This document shows, piece after piece, positions 1-7,765 of a stretch of 42,433 nucleotides of DNA. The notes beneath the pieces were generated by a model. It did not search any database. It was given only the letters and a program-made list of their open reading frames with translations, and was not told the DNA's origin. Numbering within the stretch: position 1 is the stretch's first letter; every line of letters starts with the position of its first letter. Source of the DNA: CALXCT01 sp964422185. GTDB lineage: Bacteria; Bacillota; Clostridia; Oscillospirales; Oscillospiraceae. The DNA lies in NCBI GenBank assembly GCA_964422185.1, contig CAYRAG010000011.1, forward strand, positions 1 to 42,433, in the 5' to 3' direction. Made by a program: the position numbers and the translations under genes.

Positions 1-18
1 GGCGGAGGAGGAGAGCGT

Positions 19-2223
19 GTGAAGAGACAACTGGGGCGCACGGCGCTTTTGTGCGCGGCGCTGTGTGCCGTCCTGATGACATTCGTCTGTGCGGCTCAGC
101 CGGGCCCGGACAACTTCCAGCCCGGCACCGAGGCCCTGCTGCTGGTGGATCTGAACACCGGCGAGCGGGTGTACGCCAGGAACGCGGACGAGGTGCGATC
201 CATTGCCTCTCTGACGAAGATCATGACCTACATCGTCACAGTGGAGAATGTGGACGATCTGGATCACGCCAGGATGAAGATTGAGGATGCGCCGCTGGAC
301 GAGATCCGGGGCCGGGGCGCCTCCGTGGCCGGCCTGGAGGATCGGGTCGGCGAGACGCTGCCGGTGCTGGATGTGCTGTACGGTCTCATGGTGCCCTCCG
401 GCTGCGACGCCGGCGCGGAGCTGGCCTGGTATGTGGGCGGGGGCGATATGCAGGCGTTTGTGGACAAGATGAACACAAAGGCGCAGGAGCTGGGCTGCGC
501 CCACACCCGCTACGCGGACTCCCACGGCCTGTCCAGCGAGAACCAGTCCACGGCGGAGGATCTGTACCGGATCGTCACCTACGCCATGCAGCTGCCGCAT
601 TTCTGGGAGATCGTGAACACCACCCGGTACACCATATCCGGCGCGAACGCCCCCATCTACTCCTCCGTGAGCATCATGGATCAGGAGAACGGCGGGCGGT
701 ACTACTACCCCTACGCCCACGGCATCAAGACGGGATACACCGGTGCCGCCGGGCGCTGCCTGATCTCCACGGCCACGAAAGGGGAGCAGAGCTACCTGTG
801 CGTCGCCCTGGGCGGCGAGTACAGCGCAGAGACCGGGAGAGTCAACTTCGCCATGCTGGACTCCGCGGCGCTGTACCGCTGGGCCTTTGACACCCATACG
901 GACAACATCGCCGTGGATATCCCCGGACAGTTTCTCGCCCTGCAGCCGGGGGACAGCAGCCGGCTCTCCGCGGAGATCACGGAGAATGACACGGGGGAGA
1001 CTCCTGAGCTGACCTGGATCTCCTCCCATCCGGAGGCGGTTTCGGTGGATGAGAATGGCACCGTTACCGCCCTCGCCGAGGGGCAGGCGGTGATCACGGT
1101 TCAGAGCCAGACGGGGAATGTGGACACCTGCACCGTCACGGTGGGGGGATATAACGGCATTCTGGTCTCCGCGAACACCCCGGACGAGTGGGGAACCGTC
1201 CTCAACTGGCAGGCGGTGTCCGACGCGGGGATGGAGTTTGCCCTCATCCGCGCCGGCTGGACGGATGACGAGGGCATCCCGCAGCCGGATCCTGCGCTGG
1301 CGGGAAATCTCGCCGGCGCCGCCGCGGAGGGTCTGCGCTTCGGCATCACCTACAGCTCGCTGGCGCAGGACGCCGGCCAGGCCGCGCAGGAGGCGCAGCT
1401 GGTCGCCGGCCAGCTGGACAGCGCGGTCGGGGGGACGGCGGAGTTCATGACTCTGCCTGTCTTCCTCGATCTGACGGCGGAGCAGTACACGGAGATGGAC
1501 GAGGAGCAGGTGCGGGAGATCGCGGCGTCGTTCCGGGATGTCCTGGCGGCCCGGGGATACACTGCGGCGTGCTACGGCCCCGGCGCGCTGCTCCGCCGCC
1601 TGGATCCGGAGAGGCTGGAGCAGGACGGCATGGAGGTCTGGGTCGCCGCGGCGTCCCGCCATCCGGATCTCTCCGAGCCGTACACCATCGGCCGGGAGTG
1701 GGTGCCGGAGGGCTGGACCTACAAGACCAGCCTGTATCTGCCCGGCGTGTCTGAAAAGGGCCAGATTTCGCAGTGTCTGCTCTACATGCCCGATCTGGAG
1801 GGCGCGAGCGCCCCGGAGCTTGAGGCCTCCGCCTCGGACGGCGGCGTGAGTCTGCGCTGGACGAGCCCGGACTGCGAGATGGAAAACTATGTGATCTACC
1901 GCGGCAGCGGGGAGGACGGCGAGCTGTCTGTCCTGGCGCAGCTGCCCGGGGACACGCGATCCTACACGGACACCACGGCCCAGGAGGGGGAGACCTACCG
2001 CTACCAGGTGTCGGTACTGGCGGATGACGCGCTGTATGCGGAGAGCCGGGAACTGCTCCGCAGCGAGAGCATCCAGATCCGGAACACGCCGGGCGCCTCG
2101 GCCCAGGGGGAAACAGCGGGGGAGGGGTTTGGCGGCAGGACGATCCTCCTGCTGGCGGTTGCCGCCGCCATGATCGTGGCGGCCGTCCTCATCCTCACCC
2201 GTGTCCTGCGCCGCCGGCGGTGA
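19..2223 (+). CDS. D-alanyl-D-alanine carboxypeptidase (peptidase S11) with BIg2, GH25-like and FN3 domains
   Basis: GTG start preceded by a strong GGAGGAGGAGAG site at the window edge; 734 residues. An N-terminal signal peptide (about 1-26) is followed by a serine-type carboxypeptidase domain (about 30-280). It has the SxxK motif SLTK (S64, K67) and the KTG motif HGIKTG (K237). The second motif, normally SxN, reads SGC at 127-129, so the usual Asn is Cys. After it come a BIg2-type Ig fold (about 300-376), a region like GH25 lysozyme (about 380-595: VLNWQAVSDAGMEFALIRAG), an FN3 module (about 600-680) and one C-terminal membrane helix (about 708-728) before four arginines. The GH25-like part has DLT at 484-486 where active enzymes have D-x-E, so it is probably a binding or inactive domain. 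Expected role: trimming D-Ala from peptidoglycan stem peptides outside the membrane. The family is much shorter in most species (about 400 residues). Function of the fused modules is inferred. Confidence 0.9.
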   Translation: MKRQLGRTALLCAALCAVLMTFVCAAQPGPDNFQPGTEALLLVDLNTGERVYARNADEVRSIASLTKIMTYIVTVENVDDLDHARMKIEDAPLDEIRGRGASVAGLEDRVGETLPVLDVLYGLMVPSGCDAGAELAWYVGGGDMQAFVDKMNTKAQELGCAHTRYADSHGLSSENQSTAEDLYRIVTYAMQLPHFWEIVNTTRYTISGANAPIYSSVSIMDQENGGRYYYPYAHGIKTGYTGAAGRCLISTATKGEQSYLCVALGGEYSAETGRVNFAMLDSAALYRWAFDTHTDNIAVDIPGQFLALQPGDSSRLSAEITENDTGETPELTWISSHPEAVSVDENGTVTALAEGQAVITVQSQTGNVDTCTVTVGGYNGILVSANTPDEWGTVLNWQAVSDAGMEFALIRAGWTDDEGIPQPDPALAGNLAGAAAEGLRFGITYSSLAQDAGQAAQEAQLVAGQLDSAVGGTAEFMTLPVFLDLTAEQYTEMDEEQVREIAASFRDVLAARGYTAACYGPGALLRRLDPERLEQDGMEVWVAAASRHPDLSEPYTIGREWVPEGWTYKTSLYLPGVSEKGQISQCLLYMPDLEGASAPELEASASDGGVSLRWTSPDCEMENYVIYRGSGEDGELSVLAQLPGDTRSYTDTTAQEGETYRYQVSVLADDALYAESRELLRSESIQIRNTPGASAQGETAGEGFGGRTILLLAVAAAMIVAAVLILTRVLRRRR

Positions 2224-2266
2224 CGCCGGGTCGCCGGGGGGTCTTGGGCGATTTTGAAAAAAACGC

Positions 2267-2295
2267 TTGCAATCCGGCCCTGACTGTGCTACTAT
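2267..2295 (+). promoter_or_regulatory. Promoter of tRNA-Arg
   Basis: TTGCAA (2267-2272), 17-base spacer, TACTAT (2290-2295). The spacer ends in TGTGC, an extended -10 feature shared with other promoters here. It lies 28 bases before the tRNA. Confidence 0.75.
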
Positions 2296-2322
2296 GATGG
2301 GGCGCCGCTGCGAAGGGCGTAT

Positions 2323-2399
2323 GCGGCTGTAGCTCAGCTGGATAGAGTGACTGGCTACGAACCAGTAGGTCGGGGGTTCGAATCCCTTCAGCCGTACCA
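2323..2399 (+). tRNA. tRNA-Arg (anticodon ACG)
   Basis: Full cloverleaf: acceptor GCGGCTG pairs with CAGCCGT (one G-U at the end), D arm GCTC...GAGT, anticodon stem ACTGG/CCAGT with loop CTACGAA (anticodon ACG, read with inosine), T loop GTTCGAATC. The CCA end is encoded at 2397-2399. Confidence 0.97.
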
Positions 2400-2475
2400 G
2401 CGTACGCAGAGAAGGACATGGCTCTGCCTGCCTCAGCGGACAGGCGGAGACAGAGCTCCATGGCGCAAAAAGAGA

Positions 2476-2513
2476 GAGACCGGAGGCTTTTCCGCCCCCG
2501 GTCTCCTGTTTTT
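2476..2513 (+). terminator. Rho-independent terminator after tRNA-Arg
   Basis: Stem GAGACCGG (2476-2483) with CCGGTCTC (2498-2505), then CTGTTTTT. A further imperfect stem (CATGG...CCATG, 2417-2462) lies between the tRNA and this terminator. Confidence 0.8.
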
Positions 2514-2571
2514 CCCCGGCCTTGTCTTTGGGCCGGGGAGCCGGATTTTTCCGGAGAGAGGGGAGAGAGGC

Positions 2572-2958
2572 GTGTATCAGGCGGGAGTGGACGAGCGGTT
2601 CTTTTTTGACGATCACCCGGAGGCCGTGCCCCTGTACGAGGCGTTCGCGGAGAAACTGTACGAGATGTTCCCGGCCGCGTCCATGCGGGTGCAGAAGACG
2701 CAGATCACCTTTTCCCACCGGTATGTGTTCGCCTGCGTGTCGTTCGCACGGGTGAAGCGGAAAGCGGAGCTGCCGGATCCCTGGCTTGTGATCACCCTGG
2801 GCCTGCCTGAGCAGCTGAAGTCAGACCGGGTGGCGGTCAGCACACAGCCGTATCCGGGCCGCTGGACGACGCATTTCGTGATAGGAGACGCGGCGGAGCT
2901 GGATGAGGAGTTCCTCTCGTGGGTCAGGCAGGCCGGCGATTTCGCCGCGAGAAAGTAA
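2572..2958 (+). CDS. DUF5655-like small protein
   Basis: 128 residues. The open frame extends upstream through the tRNA, but the real start is most likely GTG at 2572, just after GGGGAGAGAGG. The protein is compact and has no signal or membrane segment. Residues such as VQKTQITFSHRYVFACVS and the closing EEFLSWVRQAGDFA resemble the DUF5655 family of small proteins of unknown role; this is a pattern match from memory, so the family call is moderate. It lies alone between the tRNA-Arg terminator and the dehydrogenase promoter and may be a single-gene unit. No biochemical function can be assigned from the sequence. Confidence 0.75.
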   Translation: MYQAGVDERFFFDDHPEAVPLYEAFAEKLYEMFPAASMRVQKTQITFSHRYVFACVSFARVKRKAELPDPWLVITLGLPEQLKSDRVAVSTQPYPGRWTTHFVIGDAAELDEEFLSWVRQAGDFAARK

Positions 2959-2978
2959 GGCGGGCCTGGAACTGAGGA

Positions 2979-3007
2979 TAGACAGCGGACGGAGCGCGTG
3001 ATAAACT
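2979..3007 (+). promoter_or_regulatory. Promoter of the dehydrogenase-kinase-phosphatase group
   Basis: TAGACA (2979-2984), 17-base spacer ending in GTGA, TAAACT (3002-3007), giving an extended TGATAAACT. Transcription would start near 3014, just before the structured leader. Confidence 0.6.
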
Positions 3008-3018
3008 CTGGGGGAAGA

Positions 3019-3069
3019 CCGCCGGCAGTCCCCGCCCGTGAGAACCGGGCAGGGGTCTGGAGACGGCGG
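3019..3069 (+). promoter_or_regulatory. Structured 5' leader of the dehydrogenase gene
   Basis: A two-tier hairpin: outer CCGCC (3019-3023) with GGCGG (3065-3069), inner CCCCGCCCG (3030-3038) with CGGGC-A-GGGG (3046-3055), loop TGAGAAC. It ends about 20 bases before the GTG start. It could affect translation or be a small-molecule or protein target. No known riboswitch class fits. Confidence 0.5.
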
Positions 3070-3089
3070 AGAGAAAGGCGGGAGACAGG

Positions 3090-4115
3090 GTGAAAGCAGT
3101 GGTAGTCAGTCAGCCGGGCCGGTTTGAGGTGCGTTCGGATATTCCCGTGCCGGAGCCCGGCCCCTACGAGGTGTTGTGCAGAATGTGCTACGGCACCACC
3201 TGCACGGGTACGGATCTCCATATGATCGACGGGGAGCACCCCCGCCCGGTGCCCTATCCCATCCTCCTGGGCCACGAGAGCGTGGGCCGTGTGGTGGAGA
3301 CGGGCAGCCGGGTGCGCAACCTGAAAGTCGGCGATCTGATCAGCCGCGTGGGCTGCCCCGCCCCGGCCGGTTCCGGCCTGACCTCCAAGTGGGGCGGACT
3401 GGCGGAATACGGGGTGGCGCGGGATCACTGGCAGATGCGGAAAGACGGCATCGCCCCGGAGGAGTGGGACGCGTACCGGGTCAACCAGGTGATCCACCCC
3501 GCCATCGACGAGCGAACCGCGCCCATGATCATCACCTGGCGGGAGACCCTGTCCTATGTCCGGCGGATAGGCGTCGGCCCGGGCTGCCGGATGCTGCTGG
3601 TGGGCTCCGGCGCCAACGCGCTGTCGTTCGCCGCGCACGGGTACAACCTGGGCGCGGAGGTCACCGTGGTGGGCAGCGGGAAGAAAGAGGCCGCGTTCCG
3701 GCGCGTGCCGGTGCAGTATTACTATGATTACCGGCAGGAGGGACTGGCCGGGCGGATCCGGGACGAGGACGAAAGGCCCTTTGACCTGATCCTGGACGGC
3801 GTCGGGAGCAGCGCCACGGTCAATGCGCTGCTGCCGCTGCTTCGAGCGGGCGGCACCGTGGGCGTGTACGGCTGGAATGACTACCTCGGGTACGCCCTCA
3901 ACCCGCTCCGGGCGGCCGCCAGTTTCCAGGTCTATGCCGGCGGGTATGACGAGGAGGAGACCCACGCGGAGGTGCAGGCCATGATCCTCAGAGGGCAGCT
4001 GCGTGCGGAGGACTGGTACGACCTGGAGCAGCCGGTGCCCCTGGAGCGGGCCATGTCCGCCTATGATCGGCTGCGCAGCCGCGGGGAGTTCAAGGTTCTG
4101 ATCTCCCTGTCGTAG
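3090..4115 (+). CDS. Zinc-dependent alcohol/polyol dehydrogenase (MDR family)
   Basis: 341 residues, GTG start after GAAAGGCGGGAG. Medium-chain dehydrogenase/reductase: catalytic zinc region CTGTDLH (C38, H44) and GHE at 61-63, then a Rossmann domain with VGSGANALSF near 171-180 in place of the textbook GxGxxG. The four-cysteine structural zinc loop of classic alcohol dehydrogenases is absent (about 80-115), as in several sorbitol/threonine-type relatives. It would oxidise or reduce an alcohol or sugar alcohol with NAD(P). A sugar kinase and a HAD phosphatase follow on the same strand (64 and 97 bases apart), so a sugar or polyol pathway is plausible. Substrate cannot be read from the sequence. 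Confidence 0.88.
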   Translation: MKAVVVSQPGRFEVRSDIPVPEPGPYEVLCRMCYGTTCTGTDLHMIDGEHPRPVPYPILLGHESVGRVVETGSRVRNLKVGDLISRVGCPAPAGSGLTSKWGGLAEYGVARDHWQMRKDGIAPEEWDAYRVNQVIHPAIDERTAPMIITWRETLSYVRRIGVGPGCRMLLVGSGANALSFAAHGYNLGAEVTVVGSGKKEAAFRRVPVQYYYDYRQEGLAGRIRDEDERPFDLILDGVGSSATVNALLPLLRAGGTVGVYGWNDYLGYALNPLRAAASFQVYAGGYDEEETHAEVQAMILRGQLRAEDWYDLEQPVPLERAMSAYDRLRSRGEFKVLISLS

Positions 4116-4179
4116 CGGCAGGCGCCCATTTTACGAAGATTGCCCCCGGGCGGACGGGGGAGGGAAAGGACGGATTTGG

Positions 4180-5178
4180 ATGCGGAAAAGACCGAATATC
4201 GTCGTGGTGGGCAGCCTCATGTTGGATCTGGTCGCCGCCGCGCCCCGGGTGCCGGATATGGGGGAGTCCGTCATCGGCACCTCATTCTACACCGCGCCGG
4301 GCGGAAAGGGCGCCAACCAGGCGGTTCAGTGCGCCCGGCTGGGCGCCGGCGTGACGATGGCCGGGTGCGTCGGGGAGGACGCGTTCGGCGCTCAGGTGCT
4401 GGAGACCGTCTCGGCGTCCGGGGTGGATATCTCCCATGTGAAGACCACAAAAGAACACACCACCGGCACCACGAATATCCATCTGGAGGTCCGGCCCACC
4501 GGGGTGCAGAACCGGATCCTCAGCGTCCCCGGCGCGAATTTCGACCTGACGGTGGACGATCTGGACTGGCTGCGGGACTCCATCCGGGACTTCGACCTGA
4601 TGATGCTGCAGCTGGAGGTGCCGATGGAGGTCACGAAGTTCGCGGCCCGCTGCGCCCATGAGGCCGGGATCCCGGTGATGCTCAACCCCGCGCCGGCGGC
4701 GCCGCTGGACGCGGAACTGCTCTCCTGCGTGACCTGGCTCTCGCCCAACGAGACGGAGGCCGCTGCCATCACCGGCCACCCCCTGCGGGTGACGCGGGAC
4801 GGCGTGGACGCGTCGGATCTGGAGGAAGTGGTACGGATTCTGCGCGGAAAGGGCGTGGACAGGGTCATCGTCACTCTGGGGGAAAACGGCTCCGTTTTCT
4901 GCGACGGCAGCCGGACTATCCGCTCCGAGTGTGTCCCCTCGGACGAGGTTCGGGATCCCACCGCGGCGGGCGACTCTTTCGTCGCGGCGTTCTGTGTGGG
5001 GATCACCGCCGGGCTGTCGGAGGAGGAGGCGCTCCGGTTCGCGGGAACCGCCGCGTCCATCACGGTGTACGGAACGGGCGCCATGCCGTCTCTGCCCGAT
5101 CTGGCGCAGGTGCGGGAGAATCTGGCCAGGCACAGCTGCCCGGCCGCGCTGCTGGAAAAACTCAATGCACTGGACTGA
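4180..5178 (+). CDS. PfkB-family carbohydrate kinase, ribokinase-like
   Basis: 332 residues; ATG start after GGGAGGGAAAGGACGG. The substrate-binding motif GGKGANQA (41-48) is the ribokinase form, and the C-terminal signature DPTAAGDSF (259-267) holds the catalytic base D265 and the anion-hole glycines. The protein would phosphorylate ribose or a related sugar or nucleoside using ATP in the cytoplasm. No sugar transporter or repressor lies nearby, so the exact sugar is open; deoxyribose or ribose are the first guesses. It is slightly longer than most ribokinases (about 305), with an extended C-terminus after the signature. It is probably co-transcribed with the dehydrogenase upstream, since no terminator is seen between them. 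Confidence 0.9.
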   Translation: MRKRPNIVVVGSLMLDLVAAAPRVPDMGESVIGTSFYTAPGGKGANQAVQCARLGAGVTMAGCVGEDAFGAQVLETVSASGVDISHVKTTKEHTTGTTNIHLEVRPTGVQNRILSVPGANFDLTVDDLDWLRDSIRDFDLMMLQLEVPMEVTKFAARCAHEAGIPVMLNPAPAAPLDAELLSCVTWLSPNETEAAAITGHPLRVTRDGVDASDLEEVVRILRGKGVDRVIVTLGENGSVFCDGSRTIRSECVPSDEVRDPTAAGDSFVAAFCVGITAGLSEEEALRFAGTAASITVYGTGAMPSLPDLAQVRENLARHSCPAALLEKLNALD

Positions 5179-5275
5179 GGCGAGGCGGGATCCGGACAAA
5201 CGGGCAGAGCACCTGTAAGAGAGAACATCGCGGGCGCACAGCCGCGTGAGCGCGAAATGGGAGGGATGAGCCGCC

Positions 5276-6106
5276 ATGAGATATCAGCTGGCGTTATTTG
5301 ATCTGGACGGAACGCTGCTCAACAGCAAAAAGGAGCTTTCCCCGGCGAACCGGGAGGCCATGCGCCGGTGCGCGGAGGCGGGCGTGCACATTGTGCCCGC
5401 CACCGGCCGCTTCTATGCCGCGATGCCCGCCGTGATCCGGGAGCTGCCGTTCGTGCGGTATGTGGTGTCGATCAACGGGGCGGAGGTCTACGACACCCGG
5501 GAGAAGAAGGTGCTGCACCGGGCGGAGATCCCCCTGGAGGACGCCTTGCGGGTGTATGACCGGCTGGACACGCTGCCGGTGATCTACGACTGCTACCTGG
5601 ACGACTGGGGCTATATGGACGAGAGAATGTACGCCAGGATTGACGAGTTCATCTCCGATCCCATCATCAACCAGATGGTGAAGACCATGCGCAAACCGGT
5701 GAAGGATTTCCGGGGCTTCTTGCGGGAGAAAGGCCGGTCGCTCCAGAAGCTGCAGATGTTCTTCGTGGACATGGACGCGCGGGCCAGGGCGCTGAAGTCC
5801 CTGCCGGAGGAGTTCCCGGACATGGCGGTCTCCACATCCAGCGAGAAGAACATCGAGGTCAACTCCAGGGACGCCACCAAGGGGGAGGCGCTGCGGTTTC
5901 TGTGCGGCTACCTGGGGATCGACATCCGCGACGCCATGGCGTTTGGCGACAACAGCAACGACCTGACCATGCTCCAGTACGCCGGGATGGGCGTGGCCAT
6001 GGCAAATGCGGATCCGGAGGAGCGGGAGGCGGCGGACTATATCACGGACACCAACGACAACGACGGCGTGGCCAAAGCGCTGACACGCTTCTGCCTGGAC
6101 GGCTGA
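5276..6106 (+). CDS. Cof-type HAD-IIB phosphatase
   Basis: 276 residues; ATG after GGGAGGG. The HAD nucleophile motif is DLDGTLL (D9, D11). The IIB cap sits between motifs II and III, the conserved lysine is in ATKGEAL (K203), and the magnesium motif is GDNSNDLTM (224-232). Cof-type enzymes dephosphorylate sugar phosphates, flavin mononucleotide or other small phosphates in the cytosol, with broad specificity, so no single substrate is implied. It lies downstream of the dehydrogenase and kinase on the same strand, which fits a sugar-phosphate role, but the 97-base gap means it could also be an independent unit. The gene ends just before a shared terminator. Confidence 0.93.
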   Translation: MRYQLALFDLDGTLLNSKKELSPANREAMRRCAEAGVHIVPATGRFYAAMPAVIRELPFVRYVVSINGAEVYDTREKKVLHRAEIPLEDALRVYDRLDTLPVIYDCYLDDWGYMDERMYARIDEFISDPIINQMVKTMRKPVKDFRGFLREKGRSLQKLQMFFVDMDARARALKSLPEEFPDMAVSTSSEKNIEVNSRDATKGEALRFLCGYLGIDIRDAMAFGDNSNDLTMLQYAGMGVAMANADPEEREAADYITDTNDNDGVAKALTRFCLDG

Positions 6107-6115
6107 CAAAAAAGA

Positions 6116-6163
6116 ACACGCGGCATACCCCGCGCCCTTACCGGGCCGGGATATGCCGCGTGT
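6116..6163. terminator. Terminator shared by converging genes
   Basis: Stem ACACGCGGCATA (from 6116) pairs with TATGCCGCGTGT (to 6163). The A-rich run at 6108-6113 gives a U tract for the minus-strand DUF4230 genes. The plus side has only a weak T tract. Confidence 0.8.
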
Positions 6164-6175
6164 CATTGTATATGC

Positions 6176-6838
6176 CTATTCCGCGGGGGCCTGGGACTCC
6201 TCCGGCGCCGCGCTGGCCGGCGCGGAGCCGCTTTCCCCGGCCTGGCTTCCGCCCTCGTCCAGTTCCCGCCAGGTGATGGTGTATGTCTTCTTGAATGCCG
6301 TTCCGATGTTCTCCACATAGCCCGCCAGCAGGGTTTTCACCCGCTGCTGGGCCTCGGCGAGCAGCGCCTTGTCCGCCTCCGCCGTCTCCTGCAGCTTCTG
6401 CTGGGCGGCGGTGAACGCTTTCGTCTCGTCCTCCGCGGTGACTTTCGCCGACTCGTCGTCCACGACATACGAGGACTCGCCCAGAGAGCTGGAGTCCACC
6501 TGGCAGCTGAGCACCTTCGCGGGCGGCAGGGTGATGGTGACCTCGCCGTCCGGGCTGATCTCCATATCCATCTGGGAGGCGTCAACTCCCAGGCTGACCA
6601 CGCCGCCGTACTCGATCCAGAAGTGCTTGTCCTTCTTCCAGAGCAGGAATCCCGCGGCGTCCTCCTGGGTGAACTTCGCCACATTGTGGTAGTAGCACTT
6701 CATGACCGCCAGCTCGCAGATTGTCTTCATCTGGCTCAGCTCCGGCTCTTTCTCCGGCTCTTTCTGCTTCAGCATGCCGCAGCCCGCGCAGCTGAGTGCC
6801 GTGACCAGGGCGAGGAACAGCAGGATCATCCGTTTCAT
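6176..6838 (-). CDS. DUF4230 lipoprotein
   Basis: 220 residues; ATG after TAAGGAGG. A short signal peptide ends in a lipobox-like LSCAGC (Cys20), suggesting a membrane-anchored lipoprotein. The rest fits DUF4230: an N-terminal strand region starting near LSQMKTICELAVMKCYYHN, a GGVVSLGVDASQM core, a VTITLPPAKVLS strand, then a long charged helix (about 140-190) rich in Ala, Glu and Lys. The tail is Ser/Ala/Glu-rich and disordered. It is the second gene of a pair, 15 bases after another DUF4230 gene, so the two are probably co-transcribed and may work together at the membrane. The family has no established function. Confidence 0.85.
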   Translation of the reverse strand: MKRMILLFLALVTALSCAGCGMLKQKEPEKEPELSQMKTICELAVMKCYYHNVAKFTQEDAAGFLLWKKDKHFWIEYGGVVSLGVDASQMDMEISPDGEVTITLPPAKVLSCQVDSSSLGESSYVVDDESAKVTAEDETKAFTAAQQKLQETAEADKALLAEAQQRVKTLLAGYVENIGTAFKKTYTITWRELDEGGSQAGESGSAPASAAPEESQAPAE

Positions 6839-6853
6839 CTCGTCCTCGCCTCC

Positions 6854-7510
6854 TTACTGCACGGTCAGGCGGTAATCCGGATCCGCGTCGTTCATGAAGG
6901 GTTTGACCAGGGCCGTGACCACATTCACGGCATTTTCCCTGGCGAGCTGGAGGATCGCCTCCTGGCTCTCGCTCTCCGTCTTCGCGTCCTCCTCGCACGC
7001 CTTGTACGCACGCTGGGAGACCGCGGAGGTGTTGCTGCGGTCGTTGATAAAGATATAGTCCAGGGAGGAGATATCCACATTCACGCCGTTGATGTGAACT
7101 TCCGGCAGCACCACCGTGACGGCCTTGTTCTCCTCGTCGACCGAGATCTCGACCTGGCTGAGGTCAAGCCCGGCGGTGACTCTCGCCTCATAGGACACAT
7201 AGAAGTCCACTTTCTCCGGCTTTTCCTCGTTGTTGACCTGGGCGATGCCGTTATAGACGGCGGTGAAAGTGGACAGCTCGCTCACATTGATGATCCGCTC
7301 CAGATTCGCCACGGTGATTATCTCCGGCGGGGTGTGTTCGACCTTATATTTGCTGTATGCCTCACGGGCCACGATTGCCAGCACGAAGACTGCCACAGCC
7401 GCGATGATGACAATGAGGAGCGCCGTTTTCCAGGTGAGGGGTTTGCGGGCCTTTTTCTTTTTCCCGGTTCCCGCCGCTCTTTCAGGCCTGGGATTTCGTT
7501 TCTCCCCCAT
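6854..7510 (-). CDS. DUF4230 membrane protein
   Basis: 218 residues from the ATG at 7510, which has AGAAGGAG ten bases upstream. The longer open frame above it has no ribosome site and crosses the promoter. The N-terminus is basic (KKKKARKPLTWK), then one membrane helix (about 29-50). The outside domain follows the DUF4230 pattern: ANLERIINVSELST, VDFYVSYEARVTAGLDLSQV, VTVVLPEVHING and a C-terminal helix with ARENAVNVVTALVKPF. It is a paralogue of the downstream gene with the same strand order, anchored by a helix instead of a lipid. Function unknown; the pairing suggests a two-component assembly. Confidence 0.87.
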   Translation of the reverse strand: MGEKRNPRPERAAGTGKKKKARKPLTWKTALLIVIIAAVAVFVLAIVAREAYSKYKVEHTPPEIITVANLERIINVSELSTFTAVYNGIAQVNNEEKPEKVDFYVSYEARVTAGLDLSQVEISVDEENKAVTVVLPEVHINGVNVDISSLDYIFINDRSNTSAVSQRAYKACEEDAKTESESQEAILQLARENAVNVVTALVKPFMNDADPDYRLTVQ

Positions 7511-7589
7511 GTATATCACACTCCTTCTGTCTTCACGAAGCCGGGCGGATCTGCCCGCCGTGAAGTTCCGGATGTCAAATCCGTAAGTC

Positions 7590-7618
7590 ATTATAACAGA
7601 GCGCGGCCCTGAGCACAA
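7590..7618 (-). promoter_or_regulatory. Promoter of the DUF4230 pair
   Basis: Reading the minus strand: TTGTGC, 17 bases, then TATAAT inside TGTTATAAT (extended -10). It sits about 80 bases upstream of the 7510 start. Confidence 0.75.
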
Positions 7619-7692
7619 GTGGTTTGCTCCCGCGAACCGCGCATGCCCCGAAAACGGGACATCCTGAGGCGGCCGCCGGCGCGGGTGGGCGG

Positions 7693-7732
7693 AAAAATGG
7701 CGAAACCCCTGAGAGAAGAGGGGTTTCGCCAT
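7693..7732 (-). terminator. Terminator of the NCS2 permease gene
   Basis: Perfect 14-base-pair stem ATGGCGAAACCCCT / AGGGGTTTCGCCAT, followed on the minus strand by TTTTTCCGCC. It lies about 35 bases beyond the permease stop. Confidence 0.9.
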
Positions 7733-7765
7733 GGGATGGTCTGTGGTTCGGCCCGGCGCGGAGAA

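Noticed and set aside
2195..2461. Minus-strand open frame across tRNA-Arg (similar cases at 21275-21457 and 28471-28998)
   Set aside because: These encode peptides such as GIRTPDLLVRSQSLYPAEL that are translations of tRNA genes, a well-known annotation artefact.
3010..3069. Cobalamin riboswitch
   Set aside because: Only a B12-box-like GTCTGGAGAC and a GGGGAAG are present; the conserved core stems are missing, the predicted transcript starts too late, and the gene is not B12-related.
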